From: Planctomycetaceae bacterium
GTDB taxonomy: Bacteria > Planctomycetota > Planctomycetia > Pirellulales > UBA1268
Length of the DNA stretch: 42,960 bases
Assembly: GCA_947453375.1 (NCBI GenBank)
Contig: CANGGT010000010.1
Location: forward strand, 1 to 42,960
Reading direction: 5' to 3'
Positions 33,126 through 41,891 of the stretch are shown in pieces; position 1 is the first letter of the stretch; every line of letters starts with the position of its first letter. The position numbers were made by a program, and so were the translations under genes. The notes beneath the pieces are model-generated. The model was given only the letters and a program-made list of their open reading frames with translations. It made no database searches and was not told where the DNA came from.

Positions 33126-33713
33126 ATGGATGCCGGGAACTCCACCATGAGCCGTGGCGGGCGAGGAATGAGTCTGGTGGCGGTGGTGGTGGTGAGCCTG
33201 CTGGCCACCGGCTGCACGATGTGCCCCGACCCGTTCGACTACGCCGGGCCGGTGCCGAATGGCTCGGTGTCGCAAAATGACTTTGCGGCGCGGAGCAATG
33301 GCATCCTGCCGGTCCGAGCCACACCGCTTCCCTGGCCCCCGATCGTGCAAGCATCTCCGCAGCAGCCGACGCCTGCGGATGACCCCACCGAGGCGGAACC
33401 GGCGATGATCGCCACCGCCCCGGATCTCTCCCCCGTCGTCGAGGCGGAGATCGTGCCCGTCCTCGGAGCGTCGCTGATCACGCCCGCCGAGCCCGGGGAG
33501 GAATCGATCGAGGAGCCCGAGGGATCGTCGACGGACAGCCTGGAAACCGACGACGAGGCGAGCGATGCCGAGCCGGCTCGCGTCCTCTGGCAAGCCAGCA
33601 GCAGGCGGATGACGACCGGCCGAGCGGCCGAAGGCTCCCCGGTGGGCCCACGCCACCCGTATGTTCTCGAGTCGCGGCTCCCGCGGGATCGGCCCCCTGT
33701 GCTCCTCCGCTGA
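33126..33713 (+). CDS. Planctomycete-type lipoprotein
   Basis: A 195-residue protein with an N-terminal hydrophobic segment and a lipobox, LLATGC, so the mature protein would begin with a lipid-anchored cysteine followed directly by TMCPDPFDYAGP. This Cys-rich start with the 'CxxxxPxDYxGP' flavour is, to my knowledge, frequent in small planctomycete exported proteins. The remaining residues are Glu/Asp/Pro/Ser-rich and look disordered, with no domain. The ATG at 33126 is supported by AGGGGA six bases upstream; the frame is open further up but is not coding-like. Function unknown. Confidence 0.7.
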   Translation: MDAGNSTMSRGGRGMSLVAVVVVSLLATGCTMCPDPFDYAGPVPNGSVSQNDFAARSNGILPVRATPLPWPPIVQASPQQPTPADDPTEAEPAMIATAPDLSPVVEAEIVPVLGASLITPAEPGEESIEEPEGSSTDSLETDDEASDAEPARVLWQASSRRMTTGRAAEGSPVGPRHPYVLESRLPRDRPPVLLR

Positions 33714-33737
33714 CAACGTCCGGACGACGGCCTGCGG

Positions 33738-35054
33738 TCACGTCCCGCGGTGGAGCGTCGGATCGGGCTGCCAGCCATCGGGGACGATCGCGTCTTTGGG
33801 AACGATCGCCACGCCGTCGCGGACGGTGAAGGTCGTGCTGTCGCCGATCTCGTCCCAGCCGTGGTCGTTGACGATCCGGGTCCGCTTGCCGATACGGACG
33901 TTCTTGTCGACGATCGCGCCTTCGATGATCGTTCCCTCTCCGATGCCCATCGGCGGCAGGCCCCGGGCGGTGTTCGAGGCGATGTCCTCGGTGGTCTCGT
34001 AGTAGTCGCTTCCGAGAACCACCGAGTTGCGGATGACGACGTTCCGTCCGATTCGGCAGCGGAGGCCGATGACGCTGTTCTCGATGACCGCCCCCTGCTC
34101 GACGATGCAGCCGTCGGACACGAGACTCGCGCGGATGCTTGCCCCGTCGATCCGTGACGGCGGAAGGAATCGGCCACGCGAATAGATGGGCGCCTCGGCG
34201 CTGGCCAGTTCGAACGGCGGCGTGCTCCCGGCGAGGTCGAGGTTGCACTGGAAGTAGGAGCGGATCGTCCCGATGTCCTCCCAGTAGCCGTCGAACGGGT
34301 GGAGAAACACGCGCTTCGTCCGGATGGCCGCCGGGAAGACCTCCCGCCCGAAATCCTGATAGTCGGTCTTGCGGAGCAACTCGAGGAGGCAGTCGCGGTC
34401 GAAGAGGTAGATCCCCATGCTCGCCATCAGCGAGCGGCCGTTGGCCGGGATCCCGTGGCGGTCGATCCACCCCGGATCGGTGCGCACCATGTCGAGCTCG
34501 GCCTTCGTCTGCGGCTTCTCGAGGAATCCCTCGACGCGTCCCTCGTCGTCGAGCCGCATGATCCCCAGGGCCGAGGCGGCGTCTTCGTGAACGGGGATGC
34601 CGGCGATCGTGACGTCGGCCTTCTTCGCCATGTGGGTGGCGAGCATGTCGGCGTAGTTCATCCGATAGAGCTGATCGCCCGAGAGGATGAGGACGTGGCG
34701 GATGTCCGGTTGCTGCAGATAGCGGATGTTCTGCCGGACCGCGTCGGCCGTGCCCTGATACCAGCCGGAATTGTCGAGCGTCTGTTGGGCCGCGAGGATC
34801 TCGACAAAGCCGCCGCTGAACGGATCGAAGGTGTAGGTGCGGCGGATGTGGCGGTGGAGGCTGACGGAGTTGAACTGCGTCAGAACATAGATCCGCTGGA
34901 CGCCGCTGTTGATGCAGTTGGAGAGGGGGACGTCGATGATCCGGTATTTCCCCGCCAGCGGCACGGCGGGCTTGGAGCGGTCGCGGGTGAGAGGATAGAG
35001 CCGCGTCCCGCGGCCACCGCCGAGGACCAGAGCCAGGACCCGCTGCACGCTCAT
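33738..35054 (-). CDS. glgC: Glucose-1-phosphate adenylyltransferase (ADP-glucose pyrophosphorylase)
   Basis: Makes ADP-glucose from glucose 1-phosphate and ATP for glycogen synthesis. The 438-residue product begins with the nucleotide-binding LVLGGGRGTRLYPLT, followed by SKPAVPLAGKYRIIDVPLSNCINSG, GTADAVRQN and the sugar-phosphate loop GFLEKP, then a left-handed beta-helix C-terminal domain with hexapeptide-type repeats (CRIGRNVVIRNSVVLG, MGIGEGTIIEGAIVDK). Length agrees with GlgC. ATG 35054 has GGGAAGGG about 10 bases upstream. It lies downstream of leuS on the same strand but is separated by a hairpin. Allosteric activators cannot be predicted. Confidence 0.95.
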   Translation of the reverse strand: MSVQRVLALVLGGGRGTRLYPLTRDRSKPAVPLAGKYRIIDVPLSNCINSGVQRIYVLTQFNSVSLHRHIRRTYTFDPFSGGFVEILAAQQTLDNSGWYQGTADAVRQNIRYLQQPDIRHVLILSGDQLYRMNYADMLATHMAKKADVTIAGIPVHEDAASALGIMRLDDEGRVEGFLEKPQTKAELDMVRTDPGWIDRHGIPANGRSLMASMGIYLFDRDCLLELLRKTDYQDFGREVFPAAIRTKRVFLHPFDGYWEDIGTIRSYFQCNLDLAGSTPPFELASAEAPIYSRGRFLPPSRIDGASIRASLVSDGCIVEQGAVIENSVIGLRCRIGRNVVIRNSVVLGSDYYETTEDIASNTARGLPPMGIGEGTIIEGAIVDKNVRIGKRTRIVNDHGWDEIGDSTTFTVRDGVAIVPKDAIVPDGWQPDPTLHRGT

Positions 35055-35114
35055 GCTGAAAAAACCCTTCCCGGAGGTCGGTCGGACACCCGCCAGCCGA
35101 CCATGCTACGGAAA

Positions 35115-35158
35115 CCTGGCCACCCCCGCCAATTCGGTTTTTGTTGGGGGTGGCCAGG
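35115..35158 (-). terminator. Terminator-like hairpin between leuS and glgC
   Basis: CCTGGCCACCCCC and GGGGGTGGCCAGG form a 13-bp perfect stem with an 18-base loop. A T-rich stretch (TTTTT at 35160-35164) lies beside it on the plus strand and a short TTT follows on the minus strand. It probably ends leuS transcription before glgC, perhaps with bidirectional activity. Confidence 0.6.
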
Positions 35159-35204
35159 GTTTTTCAAGCCCCTGCCTCTCGAAATCGATGCTTCTGTGAG
35201 GCCT

Positions 35205-38000
35205 TTAGGCTCCGCGGACGACGAAGTTCACCATCCGCCCCGGGACGGTGATCACCTTCACGATCTGCTTGCCGGCGAGGAGTTCGGCGATCCGCGGATC
35301 GGCTGCAGCGGCCGCTTCGAGGGCCGGGATGTCGGCGTCGGCCGGGACGGTGACCCTCGCCCGCAGCTTCCCTCCCACCTGCACCGGGATCTCGACCGTG
35401 TCGTCCTTGAGCCAACGTTCCTCCACCGCCGGCCAAGCGGCGAGCGAGACCGGCGCCGGCTTGCCGAGGACCTCCCACAGTTCCTCGGCCAGATGCGGGG
35501 CGAAGGGGGCCAGCGCCACGACGAACGGCTCGAGCACCCCGCGCGGCTTCCGCTCGAGCGGCGTGAAGTAGTTGACGAACTCCATCATCCGCGCGATCGC
35601 CGTGTTGAACGACAACGCGGGGACGTCCCTGGTCACCTTCTCGAGCATCCGGTGGAGTTCGCGGAGCTGATCGTCGGTGGGGGGATCGTCGACGACCTGC
35701 GGCGAGAGGACGACCTCGTCGGCCCGGTCGTCGACCACCAGCCGCCAGCAGCGGTCGAGAAATCCACGGACGCCGCTGACGCCGGTGGTGCTCCAGGGCT
35801 TCGTCGCCTCGAGCGGGCCCATGAACATCTCGTAGAGGCGGAGCGAATCGGCACCGAATTCCTTCACGACGGTGTCGGGATTGACGACGTTGCCGCGGGC
35901 CTTCGACATCTTGTAAGCCCGGCTCTCGACACGGATCTTCGGCCAGTCGCGGAGGACGAAGTGCTCCCCCTGCTTCTCCACCTGATCGGCGGGAAGCTTC
36001 GCCGCGACATCCTCGGGCGAGCGCTTCTCCGCCGACACCCAGCCCCCCTTGGTGCTCCGGTAGCCGGTGAACTCCATCTCGCCGAGGATCATCCCCTGGT
36101 TGACGAGCTTGCCGAACGGCTCCGGGAGGGAGACGTGGCCACGGTCGTAGAGGACCTTGTGCCAGAAACGCGCGTAGAGGAGGTGGAGCACGGCGTGCTC
36201 CGCTCCGCCGATGTAGAGATCGACCGGCATCCAGGCCTTCTCGATCGCCGGGTCGATGAAGCGGTCGCCGTTGCGCGGGTCGAGGAACCGCAGGTAATAC
36301 CAGCAGGAGCCGGCCCACTGCGGCATCGTGTTGGTCTCGCGGCGGTAACGCTTGCCGTCACGCTCGACGAACAGCCACTCGGCCGGGGAGCGCGAGAGAG
36401 GGGGATCGGGGGTGTCTCCGGGCTTGAAGTCGGTGAGGTGGGGGAGGTTGACCGGCAGTTCCGACTCGGCGACGGCGCGGATCGCGCCGGTCGGCTTTCC
36501 GTCGGGGCCGAGTTCGTGGAGGATCGGGAACGGTTCCCCCCAGAACCGCTGCCGGCTGAAGAGCCAGTCGCGGAGCTTGTAGTTGACCGCCGGCCGGCCG
36601 AGCCCGGCATCGGCCAGATCGGCCGCCACCTTGGCGATGAACGGTCGCGTCTCCATCCCTGAGTACGGGCCGGAATTGACCGCCTTGCCGTCACCGGTGA
36701 ACAGCGTCCCGTCGTGGCCGTGGCCCGAGAGGGGCTCGACGACCGTGACGATCTCCAGGCCGAACGCCTGGGCAAACTCCCAATCACGCTCGTCATGGGC
36801 CGGCACCGCCATGATCGCGCCGGTGCCGTAGGTGGCGAGGACGTAGTCGGCCACCCACACCGGCACGGGCTTGCCCGTGAGCGGATGGATGCAGTGCGAG
36901 CCGGTGAAGACGCCGGTCTTCTCTTTGGCCAGATCGGTGCGATCGAGGTCACTCTTCCGCGCGGCGGCGTCGCGGTAGACCCGGATCGCTTCCTGCTGCT
37001 GCGGCGTCGTCAGCGCGTCGACGAGCGGATGCTCCGGGGCGACGACGAGGTAGGTGACGCCGTAGAGGGTGTCGGGGCGGGTCGTGTAGACGCGGACGGC
37101 ATCCGCCGCCGGCTGCGCCGGGAATCCGGCGGCGCGACGGGTCGACTGCCAGGCGGCGAACGTGGCCTGTCCAGAGCCGGAGGGGGCGATGGCGAAGTCG
37201 ACCTCGGCGCCGGTGCTCCTTCCGATCCAGTCGCACTGGAGCTTCTTGATGCTCGCCGGCCAGTCGAGCGGCTCGAGTTCGCTTTCCAGCCGGTCGGCGT
37301 AGGCGGTGATCCGCAGCATCCACTGGCGCAGCGGAATGCGCACGACCGGATGGCCGCCGCGTTCGCTCACCCCGCCGATCACCTCCTCGTTGGCGAGCAC
37401 CGTCCCGAGGGCCGGGCACCAATTGACGGGGGCCTCCGATTGGTAGGCGAGGCGATGGGAGTCCCGGTAGGCGGTGATCGCGGCTTCACCCCGCGCCGAC
37501 ACCTCGGCCGGAATCGGCAGCTCGGCGATCGGACGCCCCTTCTGCTTCTGGGAGTCGAACCAGGTGTCGAAGAGAACGAGGAAGATCCACTGGGTCCAGC
37601 GGACGTACTCCGGATCGGTGGTCGAGAGGACCCGATCCCAGTCGTAGCTGAAGCCGAGCATCTTCAGCTGACGGGTGAAGTTGGCGATGTTGCGTTCTGT
37701 GCTCTCCCGGGGCGGGGTGCCGGTGCGGATCGCGTACTCCTCGGCCGGGAGGCCGAAGGCGTCGAAGCCCATCGGGTGCATGACGCTCGTGCCGCGCATC
37801 CGCTCGAAGCGCGCGACGATGTCGGTGGCGGTGTAGCCCTCGGGGTGGCCGACGTGGAGCCCCTCGCCGCTGGGGTAGGGGAACATGTCGAGGACGTACG
37901 TCTTGCGGGCCCCGGGGAGGCGGGGGGTCGCGAAGGTGTCGTGCGACTCCCACCAAGACTGCCACTTGGGCTCGATCCGGGCGGGCTGGTAGCGGGGCAT
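35205..38000 (-). CDS. leuS: Leucyl-tRNA synthetase
   Basis: Charges tRNA-Leu. The 931-residue class I synthetase has the HIGH-type motif in [16 protein letters not shown], the aminoacylation-core [11 protein letters not shown], a CP1 editing domain (about 230-430, with [10 protein letters not shown] and [15 protein letters not shown] typical of LeuRS), GSCWYYLRF and the second signature [14 protein letters not shown], where the last residue of KMSKS is Ala. The C-terminal anticodon and LeuRS tail are present. ATG 38000 begins directly with [13 protein letters not shown], the usual LeuS N-terminus; the ribosome site is weak. Divergent from the acyl-ligase gene over 115 bp. Confidence 0.96.
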   Translation of the reverse strand: MPRYQPARIEPKWQSWWESHDTFATPRLPGARKTYVLDMFPYPSGEGLHVGHPEGYTATDIVARFERMRGTSVMHPMGFDAFGLPAEEYAIRTGTPPRESTERNIANFTRQLKMLGFSYDWDRVLSTTDPEYVRWTQWIFLVLFDTWFDSQKQKGRPIAELPIPAEVSARGEAAITAYRDSHRLAYQSEAPVNWCPALGTVLANEEVIGGVSERGGHPVVRIPLRQWMLRITAYADRLESELEPLDWPASIKKLQCDWIGRSTGAEVDFAIAPSGSGQATFAAWQSTRRAAGFPAQPAADAVRVYTTRPDTLYGVTYLVVAPEHPLVDALTTPQQQEAIRVYRDAAARKSDLDRTDLAKEKTGVFTGSHCIHPLTGKPVPVWVADYVLATYGTGAIMAVPAHDERDWEFAQAFGLEIVTVVEPLSGHGHDGTLFTGDGKAVNSGPYSGMETRPFIAKVAADLADAGLGRPAVNYKLRDWLFSRQRFWGEPFPILHELGPDGKPTGAIRAVAESELPVNLPHLTDFKPGDTPDPPLSRSPAEWLFVERDGKRYRRETNTMPQWAGSCWYYLRFLDPRNGDRFIDPAIEKAWMPVDLYIGGAEHAVLHLLYARFWHKVLYDRGHVSLPEPFGKLVNQGMILGEMEFTGYRSTKGGWVSAEKRSPEDVAAKLPADQVEKQGEHFVLRDWPKIRVESRAYKMSKARGNVVNPDTVVKEFGADSLRLYEMFMGPLEATKPWSTTGVSGVRGFLDRCWRLVVDDRADEVVLSPQVVDDPPTDDQLRELHRMLEKVTRDVPALSFNTAIARMMEFVNYFTPLERKPRGVLEPFVVALAPFAPHLAEELWEVLGKPAPVSLAAWPAVEERWLKDDTVEIPVQVGGKLRARVTVPADADIPALEAAAAADPRIAELLAGKQIVKVITVPGRMVNFVVRGA

Positions 38001-38033
38001 GATGGATTCCGGGGGGGCGGCAGGGCAGGCGGC

Positions 38034-38062
38034 TTTCCTGCGAAAACTCCGCAGATTCTAAT
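38034..38062 (+). promoter_or_regulatory. Candidate promoter for the acyl-ligase operon
   Basis: TTTCCT (38034-38039), 17 bases, TCTAAT (38057-38062, 5 of 6 matches to TATAAT). On the minus strand the same region gives TAGAAT (38060-38055), so the divergent leuS may share it. The predicted start near 38069 favours the ATG at 38116 for translation over the GTG at 38068. Confidence 0.4.
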
Positions 38063-38115
38063 GGGCCGTGGCCTTCGGAACAGTCTGGCCCGAAAGCCCC
38101 GCCCCGGATCGATGC

Positions 38116-39795
38116 ATGCAACCCCTGACAGCAGCCCCAACGCCGCCCCCGAAGGCCGAGGCCCCGACGCTCTTGGGCGCGGGGCCCGATCCCGCCGGCG
38201 TCGCCACGCTCCCCCGGGCCCTCGTCCGGGCCTGCCGGCTTGCCGGGGGGCGGATGAAGGTCGCCGACTCCCTTGGCACGCGGCTCTCGGGCCGAGCGTT
38301 CCTCATCCGCATCCTCTGCGCCAAGCGGGTTCTCGAGCGGGTTCTCGCCCCCGACGAGCAGCGCGTCGGGGTCATGCTCCCACCGACGGCGGCCGCGGCG
38401 ATCGTCAACGCGGCGTTGGTTCTCATGGGACGCGTGGCGGTGAACCTCAACTACACCACGAGCCAGCAGATCCTCGATCTCTCGATCGAGCGCGCGGGGC
38501 TGCGGCGCGTCCTCTCGAGCCCCGCCTTCCTCGCCCGCGTCAAGCTCTCCCTCGGCGAGCGACTCCTCGATGCCACGGAACTCAAGTCGCGGCTGACCCG
38601 CTACGACACACTCGTCTCCGCGGCGCAGGCCACCTGCCTGCCGCTGGGGATCCTCGAGCGGACGCTCGGGCTCGACCGCCTCCGTGCCGACGACGTGCTC
38701 ACCGTGATCTTCACCTCCGGATCGACCGGCGACCCGAAGGGGGTGGTGCTCTCCGAGGAGAACGTCGCCTCGAACGTCCGCGCGATCGGTCAGATCCTCC
38801 ACGTGTCGTCGGCGGACGTCGCCCTCGGTGTCCTCCCGTTCTTTCACTCCTACGGCTACACCGCGACATTCTGGACGCCGCTGGTGCTCGATGCCGGCGT
38901 CGTCTTCCACACCAACCCCCTCGATGCCCAAGCGATCGGCGGGCTCGCACGCGAGCACCATGCGACGATCCTCATGGCGACGCCGACGTTCCTCCGCACC
39001 TACCTCCGCCGCACCCCCGCCGAAGACTTCTCGACCCTCGAGGCGGTGTTCGGTTCGGCGGAGAAGATGCCGCGCGAGGTGAGCGACGCCTTCGAAGCGA
39101 AGTTCGGCATCCGGCCGAGCGAAGCCTACGGGGCCACCGAGATGTCGCCCCTGATCGCGGCCAACATCCCTCCGGCCAGGCACGTACCCGGATCGCCCGC
39201 CGATGCCCGCGAGGGGACGGTCGGTCGGCCGATCCCCGGCTGCCGGGCCCGGATCACGGCACGGGATGGCTTCGAGCCGCTGCCCGTCGGTCAGGAAGGG
39301 ATGCTGTGGATCACCGGGCCGAACGTGATGCAGGGCTACCTCGACCGCCCCGACCTCACCGCGCACGTCATCCACGACGGCTGGTACTGCACCGGCGACA
39401 TCGCGAAGCTCGACGACGATGGCTTCATCACCATCACCGGCCGCGAGAGCCGGTTTTCCAAGATCGGCGGGGAGATGGTGCCCCATCTCCCGATCGAGGA
39501 GGCCGTCAACGCCGAACTCGGGTCGGGCGAAGGGGAACTGATGGCCGTCGTGGCGGGGGTCCCTGATGCCCGGAAGGGAGAACGGCTCGTCGTGCTCCAT
39601 CTCGAGACCGGCCGCGACCCCCACGAGATCTGCCGGGGGCTCGCCGCCCGTGGTCTCCCGAATCTCTGGATCCCGACGCCCGACAGCTTTGCCGAGGTGG
39701 AGGCGATCCCGGTGCTCGGGTCGGGCAAGCTCGACCTCCAGTGGCTCTCGACCGAGGCGCGAAGGCGATTCCTGGCCGGCGGAGAACCGTCATGA
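38116..39795 (+). CDS. Aas-like acyl-[ACP]/acyl-CoA synthetase (AMP-forming)
   Basis: A 559-residue member of the ANL superfamily that activates a carboxylic acid by adenylation. Motifs: the P-loop-like TSGSTGDPKGVVLS, EAYGATEMSPL, the YCTGDIAKLDDDGFITITGR A8/A9 region and a C-terminal SGKLDLQ lysine. The N-terminal part (VADSLGTRLSGRAFLIR, VGVMLPPTAAAAIVNAAL and VAVNLNYTTSQQILD) resembles the acyl-ACP synthetase half of the Aas protein, which re-acylates lysophospholipid. Here it stands without a fused PlsC acyltransferase. Start ATG 38116; a GTG at 38068 is 16 codons upstream; neither has a strong ribosome site. The 3' end overlaps the next gene by ATGA. Substrate is likely a fatty acid but unproven. 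Confidence 0.85.
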   Translation: MQPLTAAPTPPPKAEAPTLLGAGPDPAGVATLPRALVRACRLAGGRMKVADSLGTRLSGRAFLIRILCAKRVLERVLAPDEQRVGVMLPPTAAAAIVNAALVLMGRVAVNLNYTTSQQILDLSIERAGLRRVLSSPAFLARVKLSLGERLLDATELKSRLTRYDTLVSAAQATCLPLGILERTLGLDRLRADDVLTVIFTSGSTGDPKGVVLSEENVASNVRAIGQILHVSSADVALGVLPFFHSYGYTATFWTPLVLDAGVVFHTNPLDAQAIGGLAREHHATILMATPTFLRTYLRRTPAEDFSTLEAVFGSAEKMPREVSDAFEAKFGIRPSEAYGATEMSPLIAANIPPARHVPGSPADAREGTVGRPIPGCRARITARDGFEPLPVGQEGMLWITGPNVMQGYLDRPDLTAHVIHDGWYCTGDIAKLDDDGFITITGRESRFSKIGGEMVPHLPIEEAVNAELGSGEGELMAVVAGVPDARKGERLVVLHLETGRDPHEICRGLAARGLPNLWIPTPDSFAEVEAIPVLGSGKLDLQWLSTEARRRFLAGGEPS

Positions 39796-40787
39796 ACGAA
39801 CCATCTCCCGCCACCTGGATCCGGCCGCTCCTCGGTCGTGCCGACGACATGCGGGCCGAGGTCTGGCTGCGCTGCACGACCCACACGGCTGCGAGCGAGG
39901 GGATCATCGTCTCAGGAACGCTCGTCGGGCCGGAGTGCTCCACGGCCGCCACGCTCCCCACGACGGTGCAACTCGTCGATCAGGGGGCGGTCGAGGGGCA
40001 GCCGGCGCTCGCCCGTGGGGTGTGCACCGAGCCGGGCTTCTGGACGCCGGAACTCCCGAATCTCTACCGGGCCGAGGTGACGCTCCGCCGCGGCGACGCG
40101 ATCATCGCCGCCGGCCGACGGATGATCGGGCTGCGGCGGCTGGGGGTGAAGGGGCGGTCGCTGTGGCTCGATGGACGGCGGTACGTGCCGCGCGGCGTGC
40201 CCGGCCCGGTCGAGCGAGCGGGGCTCGAGGCGCTCGTGCCGCTGTCGGCCGCGGCCGTGGTCACGGTTTCCGACACGATCCACCTGGCCTCGGAATCCTC
40301 CGCGGCAAGGCTCGATGCGACGCTCACCCTGGCCGACCGGATCGGGGTGGCCGTCGTCATCCGCGTCGTACCGGCGGAGAACGCCGCGCTCGATCCGGGG
40401 CTGCTCCGGGAGAGACTCGAAGGGTTCGCAGCGCATCCGTCGGCGTTCCTCGTCATCCTTCCCCCCGGCCCTGCCGACGTCGCCGTCGCCGTCGGCAGGC
40501 GGCGTGGCACGATGCTCCTCGGTCTCGAGGTCGACGGCCTCGAGCCGCCGCCGCCCGTCCGTGGGATCGACGTGCTCGTCGTGGGGCTGCCGGAGGACGG
40601 CGTGCCGCACGAGACCTGGCAAAGGGCGCCCGCACTCCCGCTCGTGGCAGCGATCCGGGGGATCGATCCGCCGCCAGCCGACGTGGCGCGGGGGGCTTGT
40701 GACCGGCTCCAGGCGAGGTTGGCGGCGTGGGCCCGCCCCGAACTCCGCGACCAACCGTGGGACTGGGCCGGGTATCTCGTCACCTGA
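39792..40787 (+). CDS. GH2-like protein lacking a complete catalytic domain
   Basis: A 331-residue protein that I recognise only in part. Residues about 80-136 (FWTPELPNLYRAEVTL followed by GLRRLGVKGRSLWLDGRR and YVPRGV) match the place where glycoside hydrolase family 2 enzymes (beta-galactosidase/beta-glucuronidase) pass from the Ig-like domain to the TIM barrel, including the 'W-x-P-E-x-P-x-L-Y' and 'G-x-R' landmarks. The following 190 residues have TIM-barrel-like alternation (VVTVSDTIHLAS, GVAVVIRVVPAEN, GTMLLGLEVDGL) but no NEx-catalytic pair, and the N-terminal sugar-binding jelly roll is missing. Start overlaps the acyl-ligase stop (ATGA), so it is translationally coupled; GGAG lies upstream. 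37 bp before the ThiF-like gene. No signal peptide. Probably not an active glycosidase; function unknown. Confidence 0.6.
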   Translation: MNEPSPATWIRPLLGRADDMRAEVWLRCTTHTAASEGIIVSGTLVGPECSTAATLPTTVQLVDQGAVEGQPALARGVCTEPGFWTPELPNLYRAEVTLRRGDAIIAAGRRMIGLRRLGVKGRSLWLDGRRYVPRGVPGPVERAGLEALVPLSAAAVVTVSDTIHLASESSAARLDATLTLADRIGVAVVIRVVPAENAALDPGLLRERLEGFAAHPSAFLVILPPGPADVAVAVGRRRGTMLLGLEVDGLEPPPPVRGIDVLVVGLPEDGVPHETWQRAPALPLVAAIRGIDPPPADVARGACDRLQARLAAWARPELRDQPWDWAGYLVT

Positions 40788-40824
40788 GCGGCCGTCAGGA
40801 CGCGCCTCGTCCGGAGATCACGCC

Positions 40825-41862
40825 ATGTCCTTTGATCCCGATCGCTATTCCCGTCAGGTTCGGTTCGCGCCGATCGGCGCGGCCGGACAGGAGCGGTTGG
40901 CCGCGGCGCACGTCGCGCTCGTCGGCTGCGGGGCGCTCGGCGGGGTGGTGGCGATGGCGCTAGTCCGTGCCGGAATCGGCCGGATCCGGATCATCGATCG
41001 CGACGTGCCCGAGCTTTCGAATCTTCCCCGCCAGGTGCTCTTCGACGAGGAAGATGTCGCGGCGGGGCTCCCCAAGGCGGTGGCGGCTGCCCGTCACCTC
41101 GAGCGCATCAACGCCGCCTGCCGCATCGAGCCGATCGTCGCCGACCTCGTTCCTTCGAGCGTCCCCCGGCTCCTCGGCGGCGTCGATGTGATCGTCGACG
41201 GCACCGACAACTTCGAGGCCCGCTTTCTCATCAATGAGTTTGCCTGCCGCGAGGGCATCCCGTGGGTCCACGGCGGCGCGATCGGCGCCGAGGGACGGGT
41301 GCTCGCGGTGCTGCCGGGGAAATCCGCCTGCCTCCGTTGCCTCGTCCCCGATCCTCCCGCCCCGGGGGCCCTCCCAACCTGTGACACTGCCGGCGTCGTC
41401 GGTCCGGTGGCGCTCGTCGTCGGGGCGGTGGAGGCTGCGGAGGTGATGAAGATCATCGTCGGCACCGAAGCGCCCGTCGGTAATCGCCTCCTCGTCTGCG
41501 ACCTGTGGGACAGTCTGTGGCGCACGGTCGATCTCGCGCCGCTCGCCGACGCGGGCTGTCCGACCTGCCGAGGAAACGACTTCCCTTGGCTCGAGGGGAG
41601 GGCCGGAACGCAGGCCACGGCGCTCTGCGGTCGCGACGCCGTCCAGGTTGCCCCGGGCCCGGGACTCGCCGGGATCGATCTGGCGGCATTTGCGGAGCGG
41701 ATGGCGGCCGTGGGAAGCGTCGTCGCCAATCGCTGGATCGTCCGCGTCACGGTCGAGGACGAGATCGAATTGGCGGTCTTCGCCGACGGCCGGACGATCG
41801 TCTCCGGAACGCGCGACGAAGCCCGGGCCCGCGGACTCGTAGCCCGCTATGTCGGCGCCTGA
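40825..41862 (+). CDS. ThiF/MoeB/HesA family E1-like adenylyltransferase
   Basis: A 345-residue enzyme of the ubiquitin-activating-like (E1) superfamily that adenylates the C-terminal Gly of ThiS- or MoaD-type sulfur carriers. ATP-binding VGCGALGG (34-40), the N-terminal YSRQVRF, LSNLPRQVLF, a Zn site C169/C172 and C245/C248, and C186 in PTCDTAGVVGP (position of the catalytic cysteine region). After the core there is about 90 extra residues ending VFADGRTIVSGTRDEARARGLVARYVG, an extension I associate with ThiF-like proteins in this lineage; no rhodanese domain. ATG 40825 follows CCGGAG. No sulfur-carrier gene is adjacent. It is the third gene of the probable operon and converges with the ABC ATPase gene 29 bp away. 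Confidence 0.88.
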   Translation: MSFDPDRYSRQVRFAPIGAAGQERLAAAHVALVGCGALGGVVAMALVRAGIGRIRIIDRDVPELSNLPRQVLFDEEDVAAGLPKAVAAARHLERINAACRIEPIVADLVPSSVPRLLGGVDVIVDGTDNFEARFLINEFACREGIPWVHGGAIGAEGRVLAVLPGKSACLRCLVPDPPAPGALPTCDTAGVVGPVALVVGAVEAAEVMKIIVGTEAPVGNRLLVCDLWDSLWRTVDLAPLADAGCPTCRGNDFPWLEGRAGTQATALCGRDAVQVAPGPGLAGIDLAAFAERMAAVGSVVANRWIVRVTVEDEIELAVFADGRTIVSGTRDEARARGLVARYVGA

Positions 41863-41891
41863 CGGGACAAGCGCGTGGCGGTGCCGGTCAT

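Noticed and set aside
34299-36662. 787-residue plus-strand frame over glgC and leuS
   Set aside because: Antisense shadow; both minus-strand genes have conserved motifs.
36714-39566. 950-residue plus-strand frame over leuS and the acyl ligase
   Set aside because: Shadow in the wrong frame of the acyl ligase gene and antisense to leuS.
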